From Gammaproteobacteria bacterium (GTDB lineage: Bacteria; Pseudomonadota; Gammaproteobacteria; Enterobacterales; Alteromonadaceae), in assembly GCA_017302255.1 (NCBI GenBank), contig JAFLDV010000024.1, forward strand, positions 1 through 64,000: DNA of 64,000 bases. The letters are read 5' to 3'. Shown here piece after piece: positions 1 to 8,493 of the stretch (positions within the stretch are counted from its first letter, which is position 1; each line of letters opens with the position of its first letter). A program made the position numbers and the translations under genes. The notes beneath the pieces are model-generated. The model was not told the origin of the DNA. It saw nothing but the letters and a program-made list of their open reading frames with translations, and made no database searches.

Positions 1-753
1 ATCACTAGCCTTACACAACTGAGTTTAAAAGAAGATGTGCAAGCTGTGCAGCAAAAAACCGAAACCTTCGCCAAATTGCTGTCGCAACAACTTAGTAAAG
101 AAATTGGGTTGCCAGTGCAATTTAATGCACCGACTATCGATGAAAAGCAACTAATGAAAGATTTGTTGGAACTTGTCCGTGTTGATATGCGCTATCAAGG
201 TGAAATGCCCAAGCGCGGCATTGTGGACCGTCTTTCCGAAGGCCGCAAAAGCGTATTTATGGTGTTGATGGTCGTGTCGTTGCTGGGGACCATGCTTGGC
301 AGTAGTGAGCTGCGTAATTCTAAATGGCTCGGTTTTGTGCTGCTACCGATGTTTATTGGCTCGGTGATTTATACCTATTATTCATGGCAGCAAGAAGATC
401 AACATCGATTTGAAAAAGAGCTAGGTAAAGTGAAGGACGAGCTGCAGTCCAGCACCAAGCGCTTAATGACTGAGCTTAACAGGCTGAAATTACAGCATAT
501 TACTCTGCACCTCGACCGTTTAAAAAAACAATGGCAACAGCAAGTGGAACAGTTGTTACGAGAACATCAGCAGCGCAATACGCAACAATCGGAGCTAGAA
601 AAGAGTAAGGCGCGGGCGCGTTTGCAGGGCATTGCAAAACAGGTTCGTGATTGGGAGGGGTATCGCTTTCAGGTGCAAAAATTAACGACCGAAAGTGAGC
701 AATTTGGAAAAAAAGTAGCAGAGCTTATGCGAAATGCCGTACAGCGCCAGTGA
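1..753 (+). CDS. C-terminal part of a membrane-anchored coiled-coil protein (5' end outside window)
   Basis: The frame is open from base 1 with no upstream stop, so this is the 3' part of a longer gene; the first in-window start (GTG at 37) is probably internal. The visible 250 residues have a polar helical lead, two adjacent hydrophobic stretches (roughly codons 85-105 and 108-125 of the visible part) that could form a membrane hairpin, and a long Gln/Lys/Leu-rich coiled coil to the end. A membrane hairpin followed by coiled coil is seen in bacterial dynamin-like GTPases, but the GTPase part is not in the window, so that identity is a guess. It lies 91 bp upstream of the kinase-FGE gene on the same strand and may share its operon. 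Confidence 0.6.
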   Translation: MTSLTQLSLKEDVQAVQQKTETFAKLLSQQLSKEIGLPVQFNAPTIDEKQLMKDLLELVRVDMRYQGEMPKRGIVDRLSEGRKSVFMVLMVVSLLGTMLGSSELRNSKWLGFVLLPMFIGSVIYTYYSWQQEDQHRFEKELGKVKDELQSSTKRLMTELNRLKLQHITLHLDRLKKQWQQQVEQLLREHQQRNTQQSELEKSKARARLQGIAKQVRDWEGYRFQVQKLTTESEQFGKKVAELMRNAVQRQ

Positions 754-844
754 ACCAAACTTTGACAGTAAAGCAAGTATTCACCGCGACTCAAGCTTTA
801 GCGGCAAATAACGTGGCGATAAATTAATTAACCAGAGATATTTT

Positions 845-3502
845 ATGCAACGCGAACAACACCTTGAACAATTAGGCTTAGCGAGTAATGCAAATAATGC
901 CGACATAGAAGCCGCAATTGCGCAAAAACGTGAACAATTACAGCAGCGCCTAGCTACAGCCCCGACCGAAGCGTTGCAAGCGAAATATCAAGCCGCATTG
1001 ACGAGCTTAGCTGCAAGTGAGGCAGCCTTGTTAACGCCAACCCATCGAGATATCTCCGCTTCTTTATTTGATGATATGCCGCAAACGGCGAGTCAATTTG
1101 ACGATGCCGCCTTGAGTACAGTGCGCTTGCAGCCTGGTACTCTCTTAGCCTCGCGCTATGAAATCAAAGGCCAAATTGGCCAAGGCGGTATGGGGGCTGT
1201 TTACCAAGCCTTTGATAAAAACACCAATGAAGATATTGCAGTGAAGGTGATGCAGCCAAGTTTGCTGAATAACGAGCGTGCGAGAGAGCGCTTTTTAAAT
1301 GAGGCGCGCATTTCGCAAAAACTAAGTCACCCCAATATCGTTAATGTGTTTGATGTGCAACAAGATGGTGAGCTGTTCTTTTTAACGATGGAATTACTCG
1401 AAGGCCAAGACTTACGCCAAGCGATGCAGCAGCGCAAATTAGCAAGGCAGTTGTTTTCCATTGAAGAAGCTTTAGATATCGCAAAGGCGGTTGGCGCAGC
1501 CTTGACTTACGCACACAAATTCACCATTCATCGCGATATCAAACCAGAGAATATCTGGGTGAGTGCTGATGGTGATATCAAAATTATGGACTTTGGGATT
1601 GCTCAAGTGCAAAGCACCAGTCAGCGCACCAAAACAGGTGCTGCGATGGGCACTGCGTACTACATGGCGCCAGAGCAGCTGAAGGGCTCAAAAGACATTG
1701 ATGGCCGTGCTGACCAATACGCATTGGCGGTGATGCTCTATGAATTACTCAGTGGTGAAGTGCCAGCGGGGATGATTGAACCACTGCCTCAGCATCGCAA
1801 AGATGTGAGTAAAAGTTTTGCCGCAGCGGTGCATAAAGCGCTCGCAACTAAAGCTGAAAACCGCTTTGCCACTTTAGATGAATTTATTACCGCCCTATCT
1901 GCCAATAGCAGTGTATTACCTACACTCCCCAGCATCAGCCCAAAAACCTTAGGTTTAGCTGCAGGCATTATTGCCGTCATTGCCACTGGCGTATGGGTAA
2001 GCCAAGGCAATTGGTCAAGTGAGGGTTTAAAGCAGCTATTACCCCAAAGCCAAGCGGAGCTAAGTCAGCAAAAAGCGCAGCTGGCTAAATTGGTAGGCCA
2101 AATCAATGTGACCAAAAAACGCCTTGAAGAAAGCCGCAGCAAACTTGCACAAGACTTAAGAGATGCAGAGCGAGAGCAGGGTAATAGCAAGGCATTAAAA
2201 TCATGGCAAGCACTGACCGAGCAACACCTATTTAACGGCAATCAAATCAGTGAGCTTGAAGGTGAGCTTGCGATGGCAGAAACCTTTAATCGAGATGGTG
2301 AATTTAACCAGGCGAACCAAAGTTACCAAAAGGTGCTGAAAGGCTATAACCAGCAATTGACTGAATTTAACGCTGCAGGACAGCTTTACGGTGCAAGTCA
2401 ACAAACCGCCAATGCAAAAAACCAATGGTTTGAAGTAAAAAGCGAATACAGCTTAACCGACCCAGCAGCAGTTCAACAGGCCCTCAAGCAAGAGCAACAA
2501 GCAGAGGATGCCACCAACAAAGGGGTGTTTACTGAAGCATTAAACGCTTGGCAACAAGCCCAAAATAGCTGGCAACAAGCGCCAAACGAGCGAGGTGAGG
2601 ATATCGCTGCAGTGAAAGCGCAGTGGCGGCAAAATGAACTTGATGCGCAAACGCGCGCTAAAGCTGAGGCGCAAGAGCGTTCGCGCTTAGCGGCGTTAGC
2701 GAAGGCAAAAGCTAAGGCGGAGGCGGAGGCAAAGGAGCAAGCTCAGGTGAAGGTTAGGGAAGCTGAAATTCGAGAGGCTGCACTTGTAGAGGAATATGTT
2801 GGCCAATTAGTCATCATCCCCGCCGGCAGTTTTATGATGGGTTGTAGCGAGGGTGATAGCGAATGTTTTGATGATGAAAAACCGCAACACAGCGTCCATA
2901 TCCAAAGCTTTAAACTGATGAGCATCGAAGTAACCTTCGCCATGTGGGATGCCTGCGTTGCTGCAGGGGGGTGCAGTTATCAACCTGAAGATAAAGGATG
3001 GGGGCGCAGCAATCGCCCGGTGATATATGTCAGTTACGAAGACATTACCCAGCAATTTATCCCATGGCTCAATCAAGCCAGTGGCCAGCGCTTTCGCTTA
3101 CCCACTGAAGCTGAGTGGGAATATGCCGCCCGAGCGGGCAGTTCAACCAAATATAGTTGGGGGAATAGCATCAGCTGCAGCCAAGCTCGATATGGTCAGT
3201 CCGATGGTGATTGCGGTAATGCAAGGAGCACCTTGCCAGTGAAATCCTTTTCCGCCAATGCTTTTGGGCTTTACGATATGCATGGCAATGTGTGGGAGTG
3301 GGCTGCTGATTGCTGGAATGACAATTACCAAGGCGCTCCAAGCAATGGGAGTGCTTGGCAAAGTGGTGATTGCGAGAGGCTCGTGTTGCGCGGCGGCTCG
3401 TGGCTCAATGGTCCTCGGCTCGTGCGCGTGTCTGACCGGAACGGGTACTCTGCTTCGGACCGGAACTTCAACTACGGCTTTCGATTGGCCCAGGACCTTT
3501 AA
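845..3502 (+). CDS. Membrane Ser/Thr protein kinase fused to a C-terminal FGE/sulfatase-modifying-factor domain; likely DGR target
   Basis: An 885-residue fusion. Residues 1-65 are helical with a J-domain-like look but no HPD. A Hanks-type kinase follows (about 98-350) with glycine loop GQGGMG near 112, a VKVM lysine, HRDIKPEN at 229, DFG at 249 and APEQ, so it looks active. One transmembrane helix (about 367-386) is followed by a long Gln/Ala/Lys-rich coiled coil (about 395-650), and an FGE-type domain (about 654-885) starts at IPAGSFMMGC and ends RGGSW...GFRLA. The kinase is probably cytoplasmic and the coil plus FGE fold periplasmic. The last ~35 codons resemble a DGR variable region in the C-type-lectin-like FGE fold. 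In such proteins the fold usually serves for binding, not catalysis. Its ligand and substrates cannot be told from sequence. Confidence 0.9.
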   Translation: MQREQHLEQLGLASNANNADIEAAIAQKREQLQQRLATAPTEALQAKYQAALTSLAASEAALLTPTHRDISASLFDDMPQTASQFDDAALSTVRLQPGTLLASRYEIKGQIGQGGMGAVYQAFDKNTNEDIAVKVMQPSLLNNERARERFLNEARISQKLSHPNIVNVFDVQQDGELFFLTMELLEGQDLRQAMQQRKLARQLFSIEEALDIAKAVGAALTYAHKFTIHRDIKPENIWVSADGDIKIMDFGIAQVQSTSQRTKTGAAMGTAYYMAPEQLKGSKDIDGRADQYALAVMLYELLSGEVPAGMIEPLPQHRKDVSKSFAAAVHKALATKAENRFATLDEFITALSANSSVLPTLPSISPKTLGLAAGIIAVIATGVWVSQGNWSSEGLKQLLPQSQAELSQQKAQLAKLVGQINVTKKRLEESRSKLAQDLRDAEREQGNSKALKSWQALTEQHLFNGNQISELEGELAMAETFNRDGEFNQANQSYQKVLKGYNQQLTEFNAAGQLYGASQQTANAKNQWFEVKSEYSLTDPAAVQQALKQEQQAEDATNKGVFTEALNAWQQAQNSWQQAPNERGEDIAAVKAQWRQNELDAQTRAKAEAQERSRLAALAKAKAKAEAEAKEQAQVKVREAEIREAALVEEYVGQLVIIPAGSFMMGCSEGDSECFDDEKPQHSVHIQSFKLMSIEVTFAMWDACVAAGGCSYQPEDKGWGRSNRPVIYVSYEDITQQFIPWLNQASGQRFRLPTEAEWEYAARAGSSTKYSWGNSISCSQARYGQSDGDCGNARSTLPVKSFSANAFGLYDMHGNVWEWAADCWNDNYQGAPSNGSAWQSGDCERLVLRGGSWLNGPRLVRVSDRNGYSASDRNFNYGFRLAQDL
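3389..3502 (+). other. Candidate DGR variable region (VR) at the end of the kinase-FGE gene
   Basis: This covers codons 849-885, from RGGSW to the stop. Fixed GC-rich blocks (ggcggctcgtgg, gtgcgcgtgtct, two copies of gaccggaac, ggctttcgattggcc) alternate with short stretches whose codons (ctc aat ggt; ggg tac; ttc aac tac) are of the kind produced when AAC/AAT template codons mutate at adenines. In known DGRs the VR occupies this part of FGE/C-type-lectin folds, next to the stop codon. The protein motif alone is also normal for FGE domains, so the call rests on DNA pattern plus the hairpins just downstream. No reverse transcriptase or template repeat is in the window, so the element would act from elsewhere. 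Confidence 0.5.
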
Positions 3503-3523
3503 GGGAGCGCAGCGAGCGTTCCT

Positions 3524-3621
3524 GCGCTTGCAAAGCGCGGTCTGGGCCGAAGGCCCTTTCTGCCCGCTTGCGGGCATTCGCTTGTTGCTTTTGGTGCAGG
3601 CCCGGGCAGCGGGTCTGCACC
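3524..3621 (+). repeat. Cluster of four GC-rich hairpins just after the kinase-FGE stop codon
   Basis: Four inverted repeats lie in 98 bp: 3524-3538 (gcgctt/aagcgc, 3-nt loop), 3544-3556 (gggcc/ggccc, loop gaa), 3561-3576 (7-bp stem, loop tt) and 3593-3621 (12-bp stem with one G-T pair, loop ggcag). None is followed by a T-run, so they are poor intrinsic terminators. DGR variable regions are often followed by a hairpin or cruciform that assists target recognition, which would fit here. Confidence 0.6.
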
Positions 3622-3660
3622 TTCGTTATAAATTTATACTCTATTGAGCTTATTTAGTGC

Positions 3661-3747
3661 ATTGTGAGCGCCATCATTGTGAGCGTCATTGTGAGCGTCA
3701 TTGTGAGCATCATTGTGAGCATCATTGTGAGCATCATTGTGAGCGCT
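3661..3747. repeat. 12-bp tandem repeat between convergent genes
   Basis: Seven imperfect copies of attgtgagcrtc run from 3661 to 3747, the first separated from the second by an extra 3 bp (atc). The array lies between the 3' ends of the kinase-FGE gene and the coiled-coil gene on the other strand. It gives open frames on both strands, with a His-Asn-Asp-Ala periodicity on the minus strand, but these look like by-products of the repeat. Confidence 0.85.
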
Positions 3748-3781
3748 ATAGCATGCCCACTTGTGGCGACCTTCGCTGCAT

Positions 3782-5560
3782 TTAATCGGGGCCGCAACTT
3801 GGATTCTGTGATTTTTTCTGCTTACACGCCTCGGCAATGTCTTTGGCTTTAGCTTCAATTCCTTGGATGCGAGTATTCAATCGCTTTACTGAGCGAAGCA
3901 TGCCTTCCAATTGCCGCACGCCATTGGTGGCATCACCGCGACTTGTTCGCACATTGGATTGCGCTGTTTCGCATTGCCCGCGAAGTTCAATCGCCGCCTT
4001 TAACTGGCTCCCGCAAGTGACTTGTGCGTTATAAGCATCTAATTTGTAGTCCTTGGCTTGGGTGACAGCTTTTTCAGCGCGCTGCAGCAGGTTCGTAAAT
4101 TCATTTTCGGCTGTTTTTGCGGCAGCTTGCGCGTCGCCAAGTAGGGTGGCAATTTCGCTGCTTTTTGTTTCAAGCTGCTCTTTGGCTTCATCGGCGCTAG
4201 TGGTGCGGCCTGATAGCAGAGTAAGGATATTTTTAAGGTTGTTTAAATCCCCCTGCGCCTGACTAATTGCATCTGTACTGGCTTTTAGTTGGTTGGTTGC
4301 TGCAGTTTGCTTTTCGTTTGCCTGAGTGACTGCACTTACCGCATTTAAAAGTTCTGTTTGGGCTGAGTTGGCAGCTGCTGTGGCCTGAGTTGCAGCTTGA
4401 TTGGCGTGGGTTAACTCTTGATTGGCTTGACCAAGCGCTTGCGCAGTTTGTGCTGCAGTTTGTTGTGAACGCGCAGTAGCTTGGGTCGCCGCTGCTTTAT
4501 CCTCTTCTGCTTTAGCAAGTGCGGCAGCGCTTTGTTGTTCGGCATGCGTGGCTTGCTCTGCGCTTTGGTGGCTTTTTTCGGTGTGTTGCAAGGCTTGTTG
4601 TTCGGCGGCATCCGCTTGTTTTGCGGCGGTAGTTGCGTTGCCCTCAGCTTGTTTGGCCCCTGCGGCGGCTTGTTTGGCTGATTCTTGGCTTACAGTGGCT
4701 TGCTCACTGGCTTGTTCTGCAGCTTCAGCACTGGCTTTGGCCTGTTCGACAGCAGTTTGTACTTGCTGCAAATCGGCTGCTGCAGTCGCGGCTGCATCAG
4801 CAGCTTTTTCTGCAGCCTGACCTGCAATGCCTGCTAACACTTTAGCATTCCCTTGTGCTTGCAGTGCATGCTGGAGTTGTTGTGTGCTGTAAAGTGATTG
4901 ATTCGATGCGACATTCGCAGCTTGTTCAGCCGAATTGGCATATGCAAAGGCTTCACCAGCAACGTTGGTTGCCTGTTGTTGCTGGTAAGTGCTGGTATTT
5001 GCACTATGACTGGCATGTTGAGCCTGTTCGTTGGAGCTCTGATTTGCCTGCGCCGCATGCTGTGCCTCTTCGGCGCTCTGCTGGTTCGCAGTACGTGAGC
5101 CTTGGGCGGCGTGTTCTGCCGATGCCGCAGTGGCAGTGGTTTGTTCAAGGGCTGCTTGGCTGCTAGCTAACAATTCTGCGATTTGCTGTGCACGTTGTTG
5201 TGCTACTTGGCTATTCTGCTGTGCTTGGTTGGCGAAAGTTTCTGCTTGCCGTGCCGCGACATTTGCCTGGTTGGCACTTTGAAAGGCTTGTTGCAGCTGA
5301 GCCGTTGCTTGCTGATTGGCGCCTCCAGCCAGTTGGACTGCTTGTAATGCTTGCTGTAGTGCTAACGTCGCGCTATGCGCTTGTTGCTGTGTTTGTTCTA
5401 GGGCTTGATTTGCCTGTGCGGCCGTTGTGGCTGCATGTTGTGCAGCCAATAGCGCAGCTTGATGTTCGTTTGCGCTCAGGCTCGCCGCTTGTTGAGCCTG
5501 AGTCGCCGCGAACTGTGCGCTTTGGGCAAACGATGTGTCATGGATTGGCGCCTTGGTCAT
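3782..5560 (-). CDS. Ala/Gln-rich coiled-coil protein, second of a tandem pair
   Basis: A 592-residue protein starting at ATG 5560. The frame extends 7 codons further up, but a GGAGG motif sits 5 nt before this ATG and just after the stop of the upstream gene (5572). No signal peptide or membrane segment is seen. Residues about 10-420 are an almost unbroken Ala/Gln/Ser/Thr helix-forming repeat with small residues every three to four positions, as in Ala-coils. The last ~170 residues are more ordinary and charged, with four cysteines (TCGSQ, GQCET, EACKQ, PSCGP). It is the same size and design as its upstream neighbour and probably cotranscribed. Function is unknown; an elongated structural rod or fibre is an inference from composition. 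Confidence 0.75.
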   Translation of the reverse strand: MTKAPIHDTSFAQSAQFAATQAQQAASLSANEHQAALLAAQHAATTAAQANQALEQTQQQAHSATLALQQALQAVQLAGGANQQATAQLQQAFQSANQANVAARQAETFANQAQQNSQVAQQRAQQIAELLASSQAALEQTTATAASAEHAAQGSRTANQQSAEEAQHAAQANQSSNEQAQHASHSANTSTYQQQQATNVAGEAFAYANSAEQAANVASNQSLYSTQQLQHALQAQGNAKVLAGIAGQAAEKAADAAATAAADLQQVQTAVEQAKASAEAAEQASEQATVSQESAKQAAAGAKQAEGNATTAAKQADAAEQQALQHTEKSHQSAEQATHAEQQSAAALAKAEEDKAAATQATARSQQTAAQTAQALGQANQELTHANQAATQATAAANSAQTELLNAVSAVTQANEKQTAATNQLKASTDAISQAQGDLNNLKNILTLLSGRTTSADEAKEQLETKSSEIATLLGDAQAAAKTAENEFTNLLQRAEKAVTQAKDYKLDAYNAQVTCGSQLKAAIELRGQCETAQSNVRTSRGDATNGVRQLEGMLRSVKRLNTRIQGIEAKAKDIAEACKQKKSQNPSCGPD

Positions 5561-5571
5561 TGATGCCTCCG

Positions 5572-7341
5572 TTAAACGCAAATTTTCGCGATATTTTGCA
5601 TGGCTTCGTTCGCTTCATTTTCAACGCTGTGCATATCCTCAAGCAAGAGCCTGGCTTGATCGACTAGTTTCACCACTTCATTCGAACCCGCCTGCGCGTC
5701 ATCAGCAGCGGTTTTAGCCATCTCACAAACATCAATGGTTTTTGTGCGTAAATCGACTGCTGTTTGATTTTCTTTCCAAGCACCCTCAGCTGCTTTTTTT
5801 GCTTCAACCGCATAACTTTCAGCATTGCTTGCGGCCTCTGCGGCTTTTGTCTGCATTTTGTTCAGTAATGAGGCGAGTTCTTTACTTTTTTCCAGCGCAT
5901 CGTTTTTTAATTTTTCTGCGGCATTTCGCGCTGATTGTGCTTGCCGGAGATACTCTTCGGCTTTAGCTAAGAAGCCGCGCGCATCGGAAAGGACTTGGTT
6001 AACCTCATCGGCATTTTTGTCAGCTTTGGATGCTGCTTCGGTTGCGGAACTTGCGGCACTTGTCGCGAGTGCGACTTGGGCTGCTGCTTGCGCTGCTGCT
6101 TGGGCGCTTTGATTTGCTTCCCCCTGCGCCTGATTGGCTGCGCTATTGGCTTGCGATGCTGCGCCAGCCGCTTGGCTTGCTTGGCTGGTGGCTTGTTGTG
6201 CAGCGGCTAAGCTCTCAGCGGCAGAACTACTGGCATTGGCATGTGCTGCCGCGGTCTGCTGGGCTTCTTGGGTTGCTTTTTCACTGGCTTGTTGGGCTTT
6301 TTCTGCTTCGGTTTGCGCTTGTTTAGCTTGTTCTGCTGCATCTTCAGCGGCCTTGGTTGCCGCTTGTTGTTGCGCTTGCGCTTGCTCTGACGCCTGTTCG
6401 GCTTCCACTTGTTCCGCTTTCACGGCTTGAGCAACAAACTGCGCCTGTTCTGATTGTCCTTGCGCAAACGTCGCAGCATTATTCGCTAGCGCAGCGTCTT
6501 TAGTTGCACTCTCAGCAGCGATACTAGAATTGGTTGCACTCGCATTCGCTTGGTCTGCTGCAGTGATTGCTTCTTCACTTTCAGATCTAGCTGTATTAGC
6601 AGCAGCTTCAGCCTCTAGTGAAGCCTGGCGCGCTTGTTCGCCCGCGGTTTGGGCGGCTTGCGCATCTTGCTGCGCTTCCCTTGCCGCTATTTCTGCTGCT
6701 CTCGCTTGACCACTGGCATCATGTGCCGCTGTTGTTGCTTGGTTTGCTTGTTGTTCAGCGGTGCTTGCCGCTTGGCTTGCGCTTGCTGAGTAATTCCCAG
6801 CTTGTGCGGCTGCACTTGCCGCCGTATTGGCTTGTTGCTGTGCTTCGGCCGCGGCACTTGCCGCTGCTGTTGCGCCTTGTTCAGCTTGGCTGGCTGATTG
6901 ATTAACACTTGCTGCAGCTTGACTGGCTTGACTGGCGGCACCTTCAGTAGTGCTAGCAAAATTCTGGCTTTGGGTAGCGTTCTGCTCCGAACTATTTGCT
7001 GCCTGATTTGCTTGTTCTGCTAACCGCTGGGCTTCCTGCGCTGATTGCGCTGAAGCGATCGCTTGCTGCTGCGCTTCATTCGCGGCTGCACCCGCTTGAC
7101 CTGCAGTGTGTTGGCTTTGTTGCATAGCTTCCGCGCTATTAGCACTGTGCTGCTGTGAAAGATTGGAGGCCTGTTGGGATTGACCTGCTTGGTTTTGAGC
7201 CATGCCAGCTTCGGCTTGCGAGCGCTGCTGCTCCATCCCAGCTTGCTGTGCTGCTTGTTGCGCGTTTTCCGCTTCCTGACGAGCCCGTGCAAGTTGTTGC
7301 TCGGCTTCGGCGTTGAGTTGGTTTACGTTATTTGTTGCCAT
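5572..7341 (-). CDS. Ala/Gln-rich coiled-coil protein, first of a tandem pair
   Basis: A 589-residue protein with ATG at 7341 preceded by an AGGAT-type ribosome site. It starts with an acidic/Gln-rich helix (ATNNVNQLNAEAEQQLARAR), continues for about 430 residues as Ala/Gln/Ser-rich coiled coil with frequent AAxxA and QAAxQA units, and ends in about 140 residues of charged helices (KLKNDALEKSKELASLL onward) with two cysteines. It has no export signal or membrane helix. It lies 11 bp upstream of its look-alike, suggesting duplication and a two-gene operon. The codons are clearly coding on this strand; the opposite-strand open frames are Cys/Leu/Ala mirror products. No family was recognised with confidence. 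Confidence 0.75.
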   Translation of the reverse strand: MATNNVNQLNAEAEQQLARARQEAENAQQAAQQAGMEQQRSQAEAGMAQNQAGQSQQASNLSQQHSANSAEAMQQSQHTAGQAGAAANEAQQQAIASAQSAQEAQRLAEQANQAANSSEQNATQSQNFASTTEGAASQASQAAASVNQSASQAEQGATAAASAAAEAQQQANTAASAAAQAGNYSASASQAASTAEQQANQATTAAHDASGQARAAEIAAREAQQDAQAAQTAGEQARQASLEAEAAANTARSESEEAITAADQANASATNSSIAAESATKDAALANNAATFAQGQSEQAQFVAQAVKAEQVEAEQASEQAQAQQQAATKAAEDAAEQAKQAQTEAEKAQQASEKATQEAQQTAAAHANASSSAAESLAAAQQATSQASQAAGAASQANSAANQAQGEANQSAQAAAQAAAQVALATSAASSATEAASKADKNADEVNQVLSDARGFLAKAEEYLRQAQSARNAAEKLKNDALEKSKELASLLNKMQTKAAEAASNAESYAVEAKKAAEGAWKENQTAVDLRTKTIDVCEMAKTAADDAQAGSNEVVKLVDQARLLLEDMHSVENEANEAMQNIAKICV

Positions 7342-7612
7342 AATGAACCATCCTAAGGTTGCGGTAAATGTGACATGGCCAATGACTGTTTAATGTATCA
7401 GCCTGAAACGAACTGGTGAAGGAGAGTCGCAAAAATTTAAGTGTTTTCTGAATAAATTATGTGAATATTTCACGAGATATGGTTGCGGGAAACATCTGAA
7501 ATTTCTAGCATGGGTGGTGTTAACGCCAGCATGTCAATCAAATTTTTACTAAATTCAGTAACCTCTGATTTGAAATTTAAACATATTTTGTCGACTCACA
7601 AGGCAAATACTT

Positions 7613-8146
7613 ATGAAAAATATTGCTTACACACTGATGTTTTTTTTCGTTGTTCATGCTCGAGCTGAGCCGAATTCAGAATCCTTGCAGCATTATGCCG
7701 AACAGTTTAATAAGCATGCATTGATGGAATACGATTATCAATTTCACTTATCTAAAATAAACTACGCCGCAATTATCAATATCTTGGTGGATATTAATAA
7801 ACTAAAACAGCCACTTAAGTTTGACATTCATGGGCATACGGGTTCATTTTGTCGGCTGGATGGGGATGTTCAATTACCTACGGACTTCAAACCCGAGCAA
7901 GCAGCTGATCTTGTTTGCGGTGCTAGCTTGGAATATCAAATTGCGATTGGCCATACCTATGCACAGCTGATGGCTGATATGGTTAAAAGCTTAGTTCCTA
8001 AAGCTCAGGTCGATGTGGTGTCATATGGAAGTGAGGTGCCGCGAGCTGCATATCCGACATTAAAACCGAAAAATTCTGAAGAGCTAAAGGCGTGGAACCA
8101 AATTGCCGCACAAAATAACCGTGTAGAGTTGGTAATAGTGCCCTGA
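7613..8146 (+). CDS. Secreted protein with a divergent OmpA-like C-terminal domain
   Basis: A 177-residue protein starting at ATG 7613 with AAGG nine bases upstream. A short hydrophobic signal peptide (about 1-18, ending ARA) is followed by a domain whose landmarks match the OmpA/MotB peptidoglycan-binding fold: a beta strand ending IHGHTG, a later SYGSEVP and a final NNRVELVIV. The segment between the first strand and the helix is longer than in typical OmpA domains and contains two cysteines (FCRLDG, LVCGAS) that could form a disulphide. It is probably a periplasmic cell-wall binding protein. It is transcribed divergently from the coiled-coil pair; a functional link is not shown. Confidence 0.65.
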   Translation: MKNIAYTLMFFFVVHARAEPNSESLQHYAEQFNKHALMEYDYQFHLSKINYAAIINILVDINKLKQPLKFDIHGHTGSFCRLDGDVQLPTDFKPEQAADLVCGASLEYQIAIGHTYAQLMADMVKSLVPKAQVDVVSYGSEVPRAAYPTLKPKNSEELKAWNQIAAQNNRVELVIVP

Positions 8147-8224
8147 TTAGAGCCCTGATGAATTGATTATTTTGCTGTAATTTGTTCATTAATTTTTGAT
8201 ACTAATTTCAGTGGATTTAGATAA

Positions 8225-8434
8225 AGCGGATTTTTTGCCCCTGAATTTTATGTTTTGAATTTCGGTGAAAAAATGGATGAACAACTGTAAGTTGCTTATG
8301 GAGTAGAAGATCGAGTAGGTATTCCAGCGAGTGGTATTTTGTTGATTCGGCAGTATCAATTTAAAAACGGCAAGTTGAAACTAAGAAAAGAATATAAAAT
8401 GCCATTTGAAAGCTATTCAGTGCCTACTTGCTAA
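8225..8434 (+). pseudogene. Remnant of a small gene interrupted by a stop
   Basis: One frame reads as plausible protein from 8225 to 8434 except for a TAA at 8288-8290. The 47 codons after it (starting VAYGVEDRVGIPASGILL, ending FESYSVPTC) look like real coding sequence, and the preceding 21 codons (FYVLNFGEKMDEQL) continue in the same frame. No start codon with a ribosome site precedes it. It may be the eroded end of a lipoprotein or lipase-like gene; family not recognised. Confidence 0.35.
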
Positions 8435-8493
8435 AAAATTTAGTCTACATTTGACTGTGCAAAGTATGTCTTATAAATGGCTCAGATTTGTAG

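Noticed and set aside
3634-3858. Minus-strand frame with repeated Ala-His-Asn-Asp units
   Set aside because: Produced by translation of the 12-bp tandem repeat; no ribosome site and overlaps the end of the coiled-coil gene.
4481-6430. Several plus-strand open frames rich in Cys, Leu and Ala opposite the coiled-coil genes
   Set aside because: They mirror the repetitive Ala/Gln codons of the minus-strand genes, overlap each other in all frames and have no ribosome sites.
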